36,076 bases of DNA, taken from assembly GCA_020073345.1 (NCBI GenBank), contig JAIQFI010000052.1, positions 1-36,076 on the forward strand, in the 5' to 3' direction. Under the pieces are notes generated by a model. The model saw nothing but the letters and a program-made list of their open reading frames with translations. It was not told the DNA's origin and searched no databases. This document shows positions 23,334-32,673 of the stretch, piece after piece; within the stretch, counting starts at the first letter, position 1; the number at the start of each line of letters is the position of its first letter. A program made the translations under genes and the position numbers. The DNA is from Terriglobia bacterium. GTDB taxonomy: Bacteria; Acidobacteriota; Terriglobia; Bryobacterales; Bryobacteraceae.

Positions 23334-26300
23334 CTGTGCAAGTTCGCGATCGTAGCGTTCCTGCTGTGCGGTTCCGTTTGCGCTCAGGGATCCGGCGCGA
23401 TTTCCGGAGCTATCGTGGAACCCGGCGGCGGTCGCTCCGCGCTGGCCACTGTAACATTGAGGGGCCAAACCGGCGGACTCCGCCGCGATCTCATCGCGGA
23501 CCGGGACGGCAAGTATCGTGCGTCTGATCTGCCCGCTGACTCCTACGTAGTGACCGCGCGATCGGTCCACAGTGGTGCCTCCGCCACGGTCGCCGCGGTG
23601 GTGCGCCAAGGTCAAACCGTAGATGTGCCCATCCAGCTGTCTGCCGGCTGGTCGACGATCCAGATGACTGGACTGCGTGAAGCGCCGCTATATGGCGGCA
23701 CCGAACTGGATGCTCTCGCGCGCGGCGCTGAAATTACGCGCGGCCAGGAGGGCGGCAACCTCGAGGGCTATGGACCCTACGGGATTCGAGGCAACCTGAG
23801 TATCAACAGCTTCGGCCAGCGCGGCCAGGACAATAACTTTCTGGTCGACGGCATGGACAATAATGACGCCTGGTTGCGCGGCGCGGCGCGCCAACCACCC
23901 CTCGAGACCATCGAGTCCGTGAGCCTGGTCTCGGGCTATATCCCCGCTGAATTCGGTCACGCCACGGGCGCCGTGGTGAATGTCCGGACCCGGTCCGGGA
24001 CTAACCAGTTGCATGGAAGTGGTTTCGATTCCTTCCAGAACTCTGTCCTGAATACCCGGAATTTTTTCGACGGGGAAGATAAGCCCGTCGCGATACGAAA
24101 TCAATTCGGCGCGAACCTCGGCGGGCCCGTCCGCAAGAACGATTGGTTCTTTTTCCTGAACGGCGAAGCCTTGCGCGAGCGCCAAGGTTTAACCGTCGTG
24201 TCCACGGTTCCCACTCCGGCTGAGAAGGCCGGCGACTTCGGTAGTACCCTTATCTACAACCCGCTGTCGATCTTCCCGTTAGGCAATAACCGCTTCTCGC
24301 GCCTGCCTTTTCCCAACGGTCGCATCCCCGCGTCGATGATTCTCGCGCCTGCTCGTAACCTGATCGCTCTCTATCCCGATCCGAATCTGCCCGGAGCAGC
24401 GGACAATTACCGGTTCAACCCGGCGCTGATCAACAACGGGGATCATTTCGGCGCGCGTTCCGATAAGACTCTGACGTCCCGCAGCACTCTCTTCGTTCGC
24501 TTCGACTACCAGCACCAGAATCAGCAATCACCCGGCGCGCTGACGGCATCAAATGGGAGCGATCCGAGGCAACACGCCGACAATGCGCAAACCTGGCTCA
24601 CGGCCTGGAGCACCGCCATTTCCCACAGCTATGTGCTCAGCCCGGCTCTGCTAAATCAATTCCGAATCGGCGTCAGCCAGATTCGTATGAACGGACAGCC
24701 GAATGACGCCGCGCTCAACACCACCACGCTGCTCGGCATTCCCGGTCTCGGCTCCGGTGGGCTCCCGGTTGTCTCCCCCGCAGGGTTCGCTCAATTGGGC
24801 GCGAACACCAGCGTGCCCTTCCAAATCCACACGGCCAGTTACCAGTTGGAAGATTCGGTGCGATGGACCCGGGGCCGGCACACGATCGAGGCTGGATTCG
24901 AGGCCATTCGCCGTAACGCCACCGGCAGCGCGTCAGAATGGTCGAGCCGCGGTAACTTCCTGTTCACTCCCGATTACACCAGCCAGCCCGGCGTCGCGCT
25001 AACAGGAAATTCGATCGCGTCCCTGCTCACCGGTTTCCCAACTGAGGTCCGCCGCGACGTCCAGTTCGCGCCGTTTCACTTGAGAGCCTGGGAGTGGTCC
25101 GGTTTCGTCCAGGATGAAGTCCGCCTGTGGCGGCGGCTCACGATCCAGGCCGGCTTCCGTTACTCGCTCGACCCTCCGCTGACGGAGTCCGGCAATCGCA
25201 TGGTCAACTTCCATTTCGACGCGCAGAATCCGGGGCTCAACCAATTCGCCCTACAGGGCGGCGTGAATCGATACGCGGGCGCGAGTTTCTACCGGCGGGC
25301 GATCGCCCCGCGCATCGGTTTTACGTTCGATGTCTTCGGAAACGGAGCGACCATTCTGCGCGGAGGATTCAGCAAAGCTTACGATCCCGGCAGCTACGCG
25401 ACCACCGGAGCTCTCGCCCGCAATCCTCCGTATGCTTCGCGGCTGGACATGATCAACGGGACTTTTCAGGTGGGCCCCAATCTCACTGAGGGCGTTCCTG
25501 CGGTCAATGCGTCCAACCAAGCCGTGTACGCGATCGGACCCGGGAACTACGAGCCCTATGCGGATCAGTGGGGGTTGACAATCGAGCAGCGTCTACCGGC
25601 TCGGCTTACGCTTGAAATTGCGGGCATGAGCTCGATGGGCGTCCATCTGTATGAGAGTTACGACGCCAATCAACCTTACCCGGCGCCGACGCCGTACCCG
25701 TTTGCGCGCTACCCGTTTGAGCCCTATCATTCACGCGTCGAGTATCTCGACTTGGCCGGGGGCTCGACCTACTATGGCGGCCAACTCAAGCTGAGCGGCG
25801 AGCCGCGTCCGGGTCTGCGGCTGACGGCCACCTACCGGTACGCCAAGTCGATCGACGACTCTACCGCGCCTGGAACGAATCAGGACAGTCGTCCTCCGGG
25901 TCCGCAGTATATCTACGCGCTGCGGGCGATGCGTTCGGTTTCTCCGTTCGATATTCCGCAGAGGCTGATGCTGACGGCCTCGTACGATCTGCCCTTTCGC
26001 AGCCGGAACAGGATCGTCGGCGCAGCCGTGGCGAATTGGCGCGCCGGCGCGCTGGTCACGGTTCAAAGCGGGTTACCCCTTACGCCGCAACTAGCCGTGA
26101 ACAGCCTGAACGATGGCGGATTCCAGCTCCCCAACCGGGTGGGCCGCGGCGATCTGGCAGGTCAGTCCTATCTCCGGTGGTTTAACACCAGCTTGGATCC
26201 GGCCGACCCAAACAGCGCGTTCCAGATTCCGCCGGTCTACCAGTATGGAAATTCCGGTTTTGACATTCTCCGCGGACCGGGGTTAGCGAACACCGACCTG

Positions 26301-26489
26301 TCGCTGGCCCGCGATTTTACGGTGCGCGAATCGCTGCATCTTCGAACTCGTGTGGAAGTGTTTAATCTTCTGAACCGGACGAATTTCGCGTTGCCCGATC
26401 GAATCCTGGGGACTCCATCCTCCGGGGTCATCAGCCACACGGCGACGCCCTCCCGTCAGATCCAGCTGCAGATCAAACTAGATTGGTGA
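23334..26489 (+). CDS. Oar-like TonB-dependent outer-membrane receptor
   Basis: From CTG 23334 the product is 1051 residues with a compact signal peptide (CKFAIVAFLLCGSVCAQ). A carboxypeptidase-regulatory-like domain follows (GSGAISGAIVEPGG ... DGKYRASDLPADSYVVTAR), then a plug domain (YGIRGNLSINSFGQRGQDNN, FLVDGMDNNDAW, VVNVRTRSGTNQLHGSGF). A long beta-barrel follows, ending in QIQLQIKLDW with terminal aromatic Trp as needed for BAM assembly. These expanded receptors are abundant in Acidobacteria and take up large substrates with TonB energy; the substrate is unknown. No ATG, GTG or TTG is available to include the signal peptide: the first GTG in this frame (23415) starts inside the mature domain. 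The start is therefore CTG 23334 or another rare codon such as ATT 23325, or a sequence error hides it. Confidence 0.9.
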   Translation: MCKFAIVAFLLCGSVCAQGSGAISGAIVEPGGGRSALATVTLRGQTGGLRRDLIADRDGKYRASDLPADSYVVTARSVHSGASATVAAVVRQGQTVDVPIQLSAGWSTIQMTGLREAPLYGGTELDALARGAEITRGQEGGNLEGYGPYGIRGNLSINSFGQRGQDNNFLVDGMDNNDAWLRGAARQPPLETIESVSLVSGYIPAEFGHATGAVVNVRTRSGTNQLHGSGFDSFQNSVLNTRNFFDGEDKPVAIRNQFGANLGGPVRKNDWFFFLNGEALRERQGLTVVSTVPTPAEKAGDFGSTLIYNPLSIFPLGNNRFSRLPFPNGRIPASMILAPARNLIALYPDPNLPGAADNYRFNPALINNGDHFGARSDKTLTSRSTLFVRFDYQHQNQQSPGALTASNGSDPRQHADNAQTWLTAWSTAISHSYVLSPALLNQFRIGVSQIRMNGQPNDAALNTTTLLGIPGLGSGGLPVVSPAGFAQLGANTSVPFQIHTASYQLEDSVRWTRGRHTIEAGFEAIRRNATGSASEWSSRGNFLFTPDYTSQPGVALTGNSIASLLTGFPTEVRRDVQFAPFHLRAWEWSGFVQDEVRLWRRLTIQAGFRYSLDPPLTESGNRMVNFHFDAQNPGLNQFALQGGVNRYAGASFYRRAIAPRIGFTFDVFGNGATILRGGFSKAYDPGSYATTGALARNPPYASRLDMINGTFQVGPNLTEGVPAVNASNQAVYAIGPGNYEPYADQWGLTIEQRLPARLTLEIAGMSSMGVHLYESYDANQPYPAPTPYPFARYPFEPYHSRVEYLDLAGGSTYYGGQLKLSGEPRPGLRLTATYRYAKSIDDSTAPGTNQDSRPPGPQYIYALRAMRSVSPFDIPQRLMLTASYDLPFRSRNRIVGAAVANWRAGALVTVQSGLPLTPQLAVNSLNDGGFQLPNRVGRGDLAGQSYLRWFNTSLDPADPNSAFQIPPVYQYGNSGFDILRGPGLANTDLSLARDFTVRESLHLRTRVEVFNLLNRTNFALPDRILGTPSSGVISHTATPSRQIQLQIKLDW

Positions 26490-26508
26490 TACCAGAACTT
26501 CCGGCGAG

Positions 26509-27066
26509 CTAGTAGAACAGGTACTTCCGCCACTGATCGTCGCTCTTGCCGAGCAGGCGCATCAGATGCCGGCTGGTGTGCAGGCTGAACGGCCGCGGGG
26601 CGCGCGCCAACCGCATCCCGGCTTCCTCAGGAGTCCGGCTGCCCTTGCGATTGTTGCAGGGATGGCAGCAGGCCACCAGATTCTCCCACGTGGTTTCGCC
26701 TTTGCGCGAACGCGGCATCACGTGATCGAGCGTGAGGTCCCCCGAACTCATGGTCTTCATGCAGTACTGGCAGGTGTAACGATCGCGCATCAGAATATTC
26801 TTGCGCGACAGCGCCCGGGTCTGGTGCGGAATGCGGCGGTATTCCAAGAGCCGGATCACGCTCGGCACCTTGATCGCCGCCCGCGCCGAGTGGACGTGGC
26901 CGCTCGAGTGTTCCTCGGCTGCGGCGACTCCCTTCAGCACCAGCACCACCGCGCGACGGGCCGCGCACACGTTAATCGGCTCGAAGCTCGAGTTCAACAC
27001 CAGCACGGGCCGGTGCAGGCGCTCTTGCTGCGTCGGGCCGTGCGTAAAGATATGTGCGGCGCTCAT
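26509..27066 (-). CDS. HNH endonuclease
   Basis: The 185-residue protein contains an HNH nuclease domain: [20 protein letters not shown] (two zinc Cys plus catalytic DH), [21 protein letters not shown] (second Cys pair and the N-N region). The N-terminal part ([28 protein letters not shown]) is shared by a widespread stand-alone HNH family. Its cellular role is not established. ATG 27066 has GGAGG at six bases; the ATG at 27072 directly touches that site and is less likely. It follows comF closely and is the last gene of the valS run. No phage or restriction genes are adjacent. Confidence 0.88.
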   Translation of the reverse strand: MSAAHIFTHGPTQQERLHRPVLVLNSSFEPINVCAARRAVVLVLKGVAAAEEHSSGHVHSARAAIKVPSVIRLLEYRRIPHQTRALSRKNILMRDRYTCQYCMKTMSSGDLTLDHVMPRSRKGETTWENLVACCHPCNNRKGSRTPEEAGMRLARAPRPFSLHTSRHLMRLLGKSDDQWRKYLFY

Positions 27067-27068
27067 GA

Positions 27069-27833
27069 TCATCCTCCGGCGGCGGTGGCCGCAGTCGTGA
27101 AAGCAAGTTCGACGGCTTGGCGGCGATCGGTGCGCGCCAGCGCCAGCAAAACGACATGCGCGGCTCCCGCGCGCTTCAAAACCCGTGCACACGCGCTGGC
27201 CGTGGTGCCGGTGGTGACCACATCGTCCACCAGCAGCACCCGCATTCCGGCAAGCGGCCGGCCCCGTGTAATCTTAAACGCCCCCTGCACATTGGCGCGC
27301 CGCTTCGCATTGGTGAGCCCAGCCTGAGGACGCGTGGCTTTTTTCCGGCGAACCAGATTTCGCACGGGGACATTCCACTTCTTCCCGATTTCCCGCGCCA
27401 AAAGATCCGACTGGTTGAATCCACGCTGCCACTGCTTAAACCAGTGGAGCGGCATGGGAACGATAACGTCGAAACTGGCTTCACGTGGCAGAGCCTGGAT
27501 CAGGAACCCTCCAAACGGACGCGCCAGGGGCCGCACGCCACTGTACTTAAACAAGTGGACCAGCTCCCGCAGGGTGCCTTCGTAGGAGCCGTACGAATAC
27601 ACCGCATCGAAGCCTTGCAGTCCCAGACGGCACAACCCGCAGCGGCCGGTTTCATCCAGCGGAAAGCGGTTGACGAACGGCATCCGGCACGCGACGCAGA
27701 AATATTCCGCGATCAGCGGCTCGGGTTCCGCCAGGCACTTACTGCAAACCGGGATTCTGGAAAACTCTTGAAGGGACTCGCCGCAGACTCGGCAATCATC
27801 TGGAAAAACAAGGCGGGAAATACCGTTGAGCAG
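27069..27833 (-). CDS. comF: ComF-family phosphoribosyltransferase-like protein
   Basis: The C-terminal part has the PRPP-binding loop [17 protein letters not shown], and earlier segments [14 protein letters not shown] and [20 protein letters not shown] are typical of ComF/GntX. The N-terminus holds a double zinc ribbon: [35 protein letters not shown]. ComF is needed for natural transformation in several bacteria, with contacts to DNA-processing helicases; here it could be competence or another role. In-frame, the zinc ribbon begins well upstream of the first ATG (27683). CTG at 27833 gives [17 protein letters not shown], a standard ComF beginning, and 254 residues. No ATG, GTG or TTG exists in this frame from the upstream stop to 27683. 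Confidence 0.85.
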   Translation of the reverse strand: MLNGISRLVFPDDCRVCGESLQEFSRIPVCSKCLAEPEPLIAEYFCVACRMPFVNRFPLDETGRCGLCRLGLQGFDAVYSYGSYEGTLRELVHLFKYSGVRPLARPFGGFLIQALPREASFDVIVPMPLHWFKQWQRGFNQSDLLAREIGKKWNVPVRNLVRRKKATRPQAGLTNAKRRANVQGAFKITRGRPLAGMRVLLVDDVVTTGTTASACARVLKRAGAAHVVLLALARTDRRQAVELAFTTAATAAGG

Positions 27834-27961
27834 GCCGCAGGATACCCTTTTCGCGACGCGACCAACGCCGTCCGCCGAAATAAGGTGGCTCCAACTAGGG
27901 AGCAGGCTACTCGAGAAAACTCACCTCCGAGCCCTAACCTAAATTCCAGTGTACACCAGCG

Positions 27962-28624
27962 CTACATAGCCAGGTAAAACAGGCTCAGCCTTGGCAGACC
28001 TGCCGATTCCAGCACCTTCCGATCCAGGAACTGCCGCTCCAGTGTGGCGAGCTGTTCGGCATTCATCTTTCCGCGATACGGTTTGAGCTCCTGATCGAGT
28101 GTACGGCGTGCCTCAAATAGAGCCTCCTCGCTGGCCGCCGCTCGCGCGCGCGCGATCATCTTTTCCTCGATCGCCGTGAGCCGCTGCTCCATTTGCTCCA
28201 GATCGCGGTACAGCTCTTCCAGGTTCAACCGTTCGAGCGACTCCGCTAGATCGCCATGCCCGGCCCCCCGTAGCGCATCGGCATTTCGCTGCACATGTGC
28301 ACGCACGTCCTCTAGCGAAAAAGGCGGCGGAGCCGCGCGCTTGGCGGGCGCGCCTGCCGCCAGGGATTGAGCTTCTTCGGCCACGGCCTGGGCGCAGTAA
28401 GCGACGGAGTTCACCATTTGGAAACGAGCCCGCGCCGGCCGCGCCCGCCATTTCTCGAACGCCGCGTCGATGCCACGCAACACGGCTTCGAGCGGCACAC
28501 CCGAATTCTTCCAGGATTCGATCAGCGCCCAATCGAGCGGCGACAGGAGAAACAACCCCGTGCCGCGCGCGCGCTGAAAATGCTCCTCGATTTCCGTGAA
28601 GTAGTTGAAGTAGTTCAATGTCAC
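27962..28624 (-). CDS. Conserved-looking protein of unknown function
   Basis: The 220-residue protein starts at GTG 28624, overlapping the coaX stop (GTGA). It begins TLNYFNYFTEIEEHFQRARG and has LSPLDWALIESWKNSGVPLE followed by AVLRGIDAAFEKWRARPARA, a helical segment reminiscent of DnaD-like or replication-accessory helices, but I cannot assign a family. The middle is Ala-rich; the C-terminal half (about 130-205) is strongly charged and likely coiled-coil. There is no signal peptide or membrane helix. I believe similar proteins beginning with NYFNYFTEIE occur in other Acidobacteria. The function is unknown. Confidence 0.72.
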   Translation of the reverse strand: MTLNYFNYFTEIEEHFQRARGTGLFLLSPLDWALIESWKNSGVPLEAVLRGIDAAFEKWRARPARARFQMVNSVAYCAQAVAEEAQSLAAGAPAKRAAPPPFSLEDVRAHVQRNADALRGAGHGDLAESLERLNLEELYRDLEQMEQRLTAIEEKMIARARAAASEEALFEARRTLDQELKPYRGKMNAEQLATLERQFLDRKVLESAGLPRLSLFYLAM

Positions 28625-29388
28625 GGATTCGCGCGACGCCAGATCAAACGAAGGCCGTTCAGCGTCAGGTCCTCGTCATAGGTTTTGACAAAGCGCGAAG
28701 CCTTGACGATCAACTGACCCTGTCCGCCGGTGGCGACGGTCTTCGTGTTGGGACCCAGCTCGGCGATGATGCGTTCCACAATGCCGTCGATCATTCCCAC
28801 GAATCCGTAGTACAGCCCCGAGGTAATGCTGCCGACAGTGTTCGAACCGATCAGTTTTTCGGGCTCACGAAAATCCACCATGGGCAAGCGCGCGGTCTTC
28901 GCGAACAAACCTGAGATCGACATCCCGATCCCCGGACAGATCACGCCGCCCAGGAACTCCTTGTTCTTCGAGACGATGTCGAAGTTGATGGTCGTGCCCA
29001 GATCGACCACGATACACGGCCCCCCGTACTTGGTGAACCCCGCGACGGCATTCACCAGGCGATCCGCACCCACTTCGCGCGGATTGTCGTAAAGGACCTT
29101 GATCCCCAGGTCGGTGGAATGATTGATGAACAGCGGCTTGCGGCGAAAATAGCGCTCGCTCATCGCCTCCAGCGGCTGATCGACGGCCGGAACCACGCTG
29201 GAAATGACAACATCGTCCACCGCCGCCAAGTCCAATTTTGAAAGCGTGAACAGGTTGCGGATGAGAATGCCCCACTCGTCAGCGGTCTGCTCCTGAATAG
29301 TGCGCAGACGCCAGCGGCCCACGATGTCTTCGTGGTCGAAGGCGCCGATGGTCACATTCGAATTGCCGACGTCCAGCGCAAGCAGCAT
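28621..29388 (-). CDS. coaX: Type III pantothenate kinase
   Basis: CoaX phosphorylates pantothenate, the first step of CoA synthesis. The 255-residue protein has the ASKHA phosphate motif LALDVGNSNVTIGAFD at the N-terminus, SSVVPAVDQPLEAM, the pantothenate-binding PREVGADRLVNAVAG with catalytic Asp, VVDLGTTINFDIV, and FLGGVICPGIGMSISGLF, then VATGGQGQL. The length and motifs are typical. The ATG overlaps the birA stop (TAATG) and its own stop overlaps the next start, so the run is translationally coupled. Confidence 0.96.
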   Translation of the reverse strand: MLLALDVGNSNVTIGAFDHEDIVGRWRLRTIQEQTADEWGILIRNLFTLSKLDLAAVDDVVISSVVPAVDQPLEAMSERYFRRKPLFINHSTDLGIKVLYDNPREVGADRLVNAVAGFTKYGGPCIVVDLGTTINFDIVSKNKEFLGGVICPGIGMSISGLFAKTARLPMVDFREPEKLIGSNTVGSITSGLYYGFVGMIDGIVERIIAELGPNTKTVATGGQGQLIVKASRFVKTYDEDLTLNGLRLIWRRANP

Positions 29389-30086
29389 TAAATTGGTCTC
29401 ACTCCACCCGCCAGGATGGTGGTCTCCGTTCCATTATCTTCGCGCACCCGCAGAAAGCCTGCCGGATCGAGCCCGCAGGTAACGCCCTCGGGGCCTGCTT
29501 CTACCCGCACTCGTTTTCCGAAAACGTAACTGGAAACGTTTGTGAACTGCCGCAAAATCTCATCGGAACTAAGCCGCGTATAACGATCTACTGCTCCAAC
29601 CAGTGCGACTAGCAAGTCTTCACGCGCAACCTTTACCCCTTCGAGCAGCAGTGAAGTCGCCGGTGTTTCCAGGTCGGCGGGAAACTCCGTCTGACTGACG
29701 TTGATCCCGATGCCGGCGATGATTGTGTCGCCTTCAAGTTGCGCCAGCACGCCCGCGCACTTCTTGACGTTCAAGAGCACATCATTCGGCCACCGTAAGT
29801 CAGAGCCGCCTCCGATCGCCTCGCGCGTCGCCAGACCCAGTGCAAGCATGATGACTGGCACAGGTTTCGCCGTCAGTACCATCGACACGTATAGGCCAGC
29901 GCCCTCCGGAGAAATCCATTTGCGTCCATGGCGGCCCATCCCCGCCGTCTGCTCTTCTGCCCCGACGATTCTTCCGGGCTGCATGTCCCGCCGCGCTTCG
30001 ATCATCGTGGAGTCCAGACTCTCGAACCAATCGATGCGCCTGCCCGGGAGACGAGATCGTACGGAATCGAGGTTAAAGAGCGGCAC
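29388..30086 (-). CDS. birA: Biotin--[acetyl-CoA-carboxylase] ligase, catalytic form
   Basis: The 232-residue protein has the biotin ligase motifs: FESLDSTMIEARR, the biotinyl-AMP loop GMGRHGRKWISPEGAGLYVS, RWPNDVLLNVKKCAGVLAQL and IIAGIGINVSQTEFP. It attaches biotin to carboxyl carrier proteins. It lacks the N-terminal winged helix of E. coli BirA, so it should be an enzyme only and not the biotin repressor. A short C-terminal domain with GKRVRVEAGPEGVTCGLDPAG is present. It overlaps the end of valS by 14 bases. Confidence 0.95.
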   Translation of the reverse strand: MPLFNLDSVRSRLPGRRIDWFESLDSTMIEARRDMQPGRIVGAEEQTAGMGRHGRKWISPEGAGLYVSMVLTAKPVPVIMLALGLATREAIGGGSDLRWPNDVLLNVKKCAGVLAQLEGDTIIAGIGINVSQTEFPADLETPATSLLLEGVKVAREDLLVALVGAVDRYTRLSSDEILRQFTNVSSYVFGKRVRVEAGPEGVTCGLDPAGFLRVREDNGTETTILAGGVRPI

Positions 30087-32604
30087 GGAGTTTAGCTAGC
30101 TGCGCCTCGTACTCGGCTTGCTTTTGCCGCATTCCCGCCACGATCTTCTCGGGGGCCTTGGCGATAAACGCCTCGTTCGACAACTGCCGCACGGAATTGG
30201 CGACCACCTTTTCGAGTTCGGCGATTTCCTTGGCAATCTTCTCGCGATCTACCTTAAGAGCGAGTTTCAGCACGAACTCCGCGTCCACACCCGGCGGCGC
30301 TTCGTTACGCAAATCGAGTTTCACCTTTGCCAGCCGCGAGATAGCAGTTTCGTTCGCTTGTGCCACGTGAAACGCGCGATTCCGGGCATAGAGGATTCCT
30401 TCCACCACCTGCTTCGGATCGACGCTATTGTCCGCCCGCGTCGCACGCGCTGAAGTCACGATTTCCTTAAGAGTTACCATCTCGGACTCGGCTTCGGGAT
30501 TGGGTTCGTTTTGTAAATAACGTGGATACTCCGCGAGCGCGATCGACTTTCCCGGCATCTCCAGCCGCTGCCACAACTCCTCGGTCAAGAACGGCATTAG
30601 CGGATGCAGCAGCCGCAGCGCCTTCTCATAAACCGTGTACGCGAAACTCCAGTCTTCATCGAGCTTCTTCAGCTCCAGATACCAGTCGCAGAAATCGTCC
30701 CACCAGAAGTGATATAGCTCGTCGGCGGTCTGATCGTAGCGATGCTGCTCGAAGTTGCGATTCGCCGCCTCGGCGCAGGCATTCAGACGGCTGGCGATCC
30801 AGCGATCGGCGAGCGACACCGGCTTGCCGGAACCCTCGCGAGGCTTGCTGAACAGCAATCGCGATGCGTTCCAGATCTTGTTGGCGAACGCCTTCAACGC
30901 ATCGATGCGGTCTTCGCTCAGCGCGATATCGCCACCCGGCGCGGCACTGATCAGCAGAGCGAAACGCACCGCATCGGTTCCGTACTTGTCGTTGATGACC
31001 AGTGGATCGATCGTATTGCCCTTGGTCTTCGACATCTTCTGGCGCTCGGCGTCACGCACTAATCCATGAATGTGAACCTGTCTAAATGGCACGTCGCCCA
31101 TGAATTCCAGGCCGAACATGATCATGCGAGCGGCCCAGAAGAAGATGATGTCGAAGCCCGTCACCAGCAACGACGTGGGATAGAACGTGCGCAGGTCCGC
31201 GGTATCGTCCGGCCAACCGAGCGTCGAAAAAGGCCACAGCCCGCTTGAGAACCAGGTATCGAGCACATCCGGATCCTGCTCGATGTTCTTTGACCCGCAC
31301 TGGCCGCATTGCGTGGGATCTTCTCGCGTAACGGTGACTTCGCCGCACTCTCCGCAGTGCCACACAGGAATGCGATGTCCCCACCACAGTTGCCGCGAGA
31401 TGCACCAGTCGCGGATGTTGTACATCCATTCGAAATAGGTCTTGGACCAGTTCGCGGGGACGAACGTAATGCGCCCGTCCTCCACGGCCTTGATAGCCGG
31501 CTCAGCCAGCGGTTTCATCTTCATCCACCACTGCTTCGACACCAGTGGTTCCACGACCGTCTTGCAGCGATGACACTTGCCGACGCTCAGTCTGTACGGC
31601 TCGATCTTCTCCGTCAGCTTGAGCGTTTCGAGATCGGCGACCACGTGCTTGCGCGCCTCGTAACGGTCCAGGCCGGCGTACTTGCCCGTAGCAGCCGTCA
31701 TCTTCGCGCTCTCATCGATCACCTGGATGCTCGGCAGGTTGTGGCGCTTGCCGGCCTCGAAGTCGTTGGGATCGTGCGCCGGCGTGATCTTCACGGCGCC
31801 CGACCCGAATCCGAGCTCGGCCATCTCGTCGAGAATGATCGGAATGTCGCGATCCATCAACGGCAGCCGGACGGTCTTGCCGGCCAGCTCCTTGGCGCGC
31901 GGATCTTTCGGATTGATGGCGACCGCGGTATCGCCGAGCATGGTCTCCGGGCGCGTGGTCGCGACAACGAGCTTCAGGGGGCTTCCATTGACGGGATATG
32001 CGATATGCCACAAATGGCCCTGGGTGTCTTCGTGCTCCACTTCGAGATCCGACAGCACAGTCTGGCAGCGCGGGCACCAGTTGACGATGTAGTTGGCGCG
32101 ATAGATGAGTCCCTTTTCGTACAGACGAACGAACGCTTCGCGCACCGCGCGCGACAAGCCGGCGTCCATCGTGAACCGCTCGCGCGACCAGTCGCAGCTG
32201 TCACCGGCGCGTTTCATTTGCTCGACGATGCGTCCGCCATGCTGCGCCTTCCACTCCCAGACGCGCTTGAGGAATTCCTCGCGGCCCAGCTCGCGTTTCT
32301 GGATGCCTTGCTGCGCCAGTTGCCGGTCGACCATCAACTCGGTGGCGATCCCAGCATGATCGGTGCCCGGCAGCCACAGCGTGCGGTCGCCGCGCATGCG
32401 ATGCCAGCGGATGAGCGCATCGATGATGGAATGCTCGAACATGTGCCCCATGTGGAGCGAGCCGGTGACGTTGGGCGGCGGGATCACCAGCGAAAAGTAC
32501 GGATCGCCAGGGGACGGCTCCACACGAAAGAGTCGTTCGTCCACCCACCACTTGGCCCAATGCGGCTCGAACCGCTGGGGTTCATACACCTTCTCGATTT
32601 CCAT
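30073..32604 (-). CDS. valS: Valyl-tRNA synthetase
   Basis: The 843-residue enzyme charges tRNA-Val. Class I signatures are intact: HMGH variant of HIGH (residues 51-54, in PPPNVTGSLHMGH) and KMSKT near residue 523. The editing domain lies in between (TTRPETMLGDTAVAIN, HDPNDFEAGKRHNLP). The synthesis domain has zinc-like Cys pairs (WHCGECGEV, CGQCGSKN) and DVLDTWFSSGLWPFSTLGWP. The C-terminal coiled coil (AELEKVVANSVRQLSNEAFI) is the tRNA-binding arm. It is the first gene of the minus-strand run down to the HNH gene and diverges from the DinB gene. Confidence 0.98.
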   Translation of the reverse strand: MEIEKVYEPQRFEPHWAKWWVDERLFRVEPSPGDPYFSLVIPPPNVTGSLHMGHMFEHSIIDALIRWHRMRGDRTLWLPGTDHAGIATELMVDRQLAQQGIQKRELGREEFLKRVWEWKAQHGGRIVEQMKRAGDSCDWSRERFTMDAGLSRAVREAFVRLYEKGLIYRANYIVNWCPRCQTVLSDLEVEHEDTQGHLWHIAYPVNGSPLKLVVATTRPETMLGDTAVAINPKDPRAKELAGKTVRLPLMDRDIPIILDEMAELGFGSGAVKITPAHDPNDFEAGKRHNLPSIQVIDESAKMTAATGKYAGLDRYEARKHVVADLETLKLTEKIEPYRLSVGKCHRCKTVVEPLVSKQWWMKMKPLAEPAIKAVEDGRITFVPANWSKTYFEWMYNIRDWCISRQLWWGHRIPVWHCGECGEVTVTREDPTQCGQCGSKNIEQDPDVLDTWFSSGLWPFSTLGWPDDTADLRTFYPTSLLVTGFDIIFFWAARMIMFGLEFMGDVPFRQVHIHGLVRDAERQKMSKTKGNTIDPLVINDKYGTDAVRFALLISAAPGGDIALSEDRIDALKAFANKIWNASRLLFSKPREGSGKPVSLADRWIASRLNACAEAANRNFEQHRYDQTADELYHFWWDDFCDWYLELKKLDEDWSFAYTVYEKALRLLHPLMPFLTEELWQRLEMPGKSIALAEYPRYLQNEPNPEAESEMVTLKEIVTSARATRADNSVDPKQVVEGILYARNRAFHVAQANETAISRLAKVKLDLRNEAPPGVDAEFVLKLALKVDREKIAKEIAELEKVVANSVRQLSNEAFIAKAPEKIVAGMRQKQAEYEAQLAKLRAAL

Positions 32605-32616
32605 GGGAAGATCTCA

Positions 32617-32622
32617 ATTTTA
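32617..32622 (-). promoter_or_regulatory. Possible -10 element (TAAAAT) for valS
   Basis: TAAAAT on the minus strand lies 12 bases before the valS ATG. It would start a short 5' leader, with no room for a T-box. The -35 region is weak. Confidence 0.25.
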
Positions 32623-32660
32623 GCAGTCCGACGGCCGGTGGCCAGCGGAGTTCGACGTTT

Positions 32661-32666
32661 TACAAT
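32661..32666 (+). promoter_or_regulatory. Possible -10 element (TACAAT) for the DinB-like gene
   Basis: TACAAT lies seven bases before ATG 32674, and the bases between include GAGGG. If used as -10, the mRNA would be nearly leaderless. No convincing -35 element. Confidence 0.25.
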
Positions 32667-32673
32667 AAGAGGG

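Noticed and set aside
31309-32673. Long plus-strand upstream extension of the DinB-like gene
   Set aside because: It lies antisense to valS and reads as low-quality sequence; DinB similarity and a GAGGG site begin at ATG 32674.
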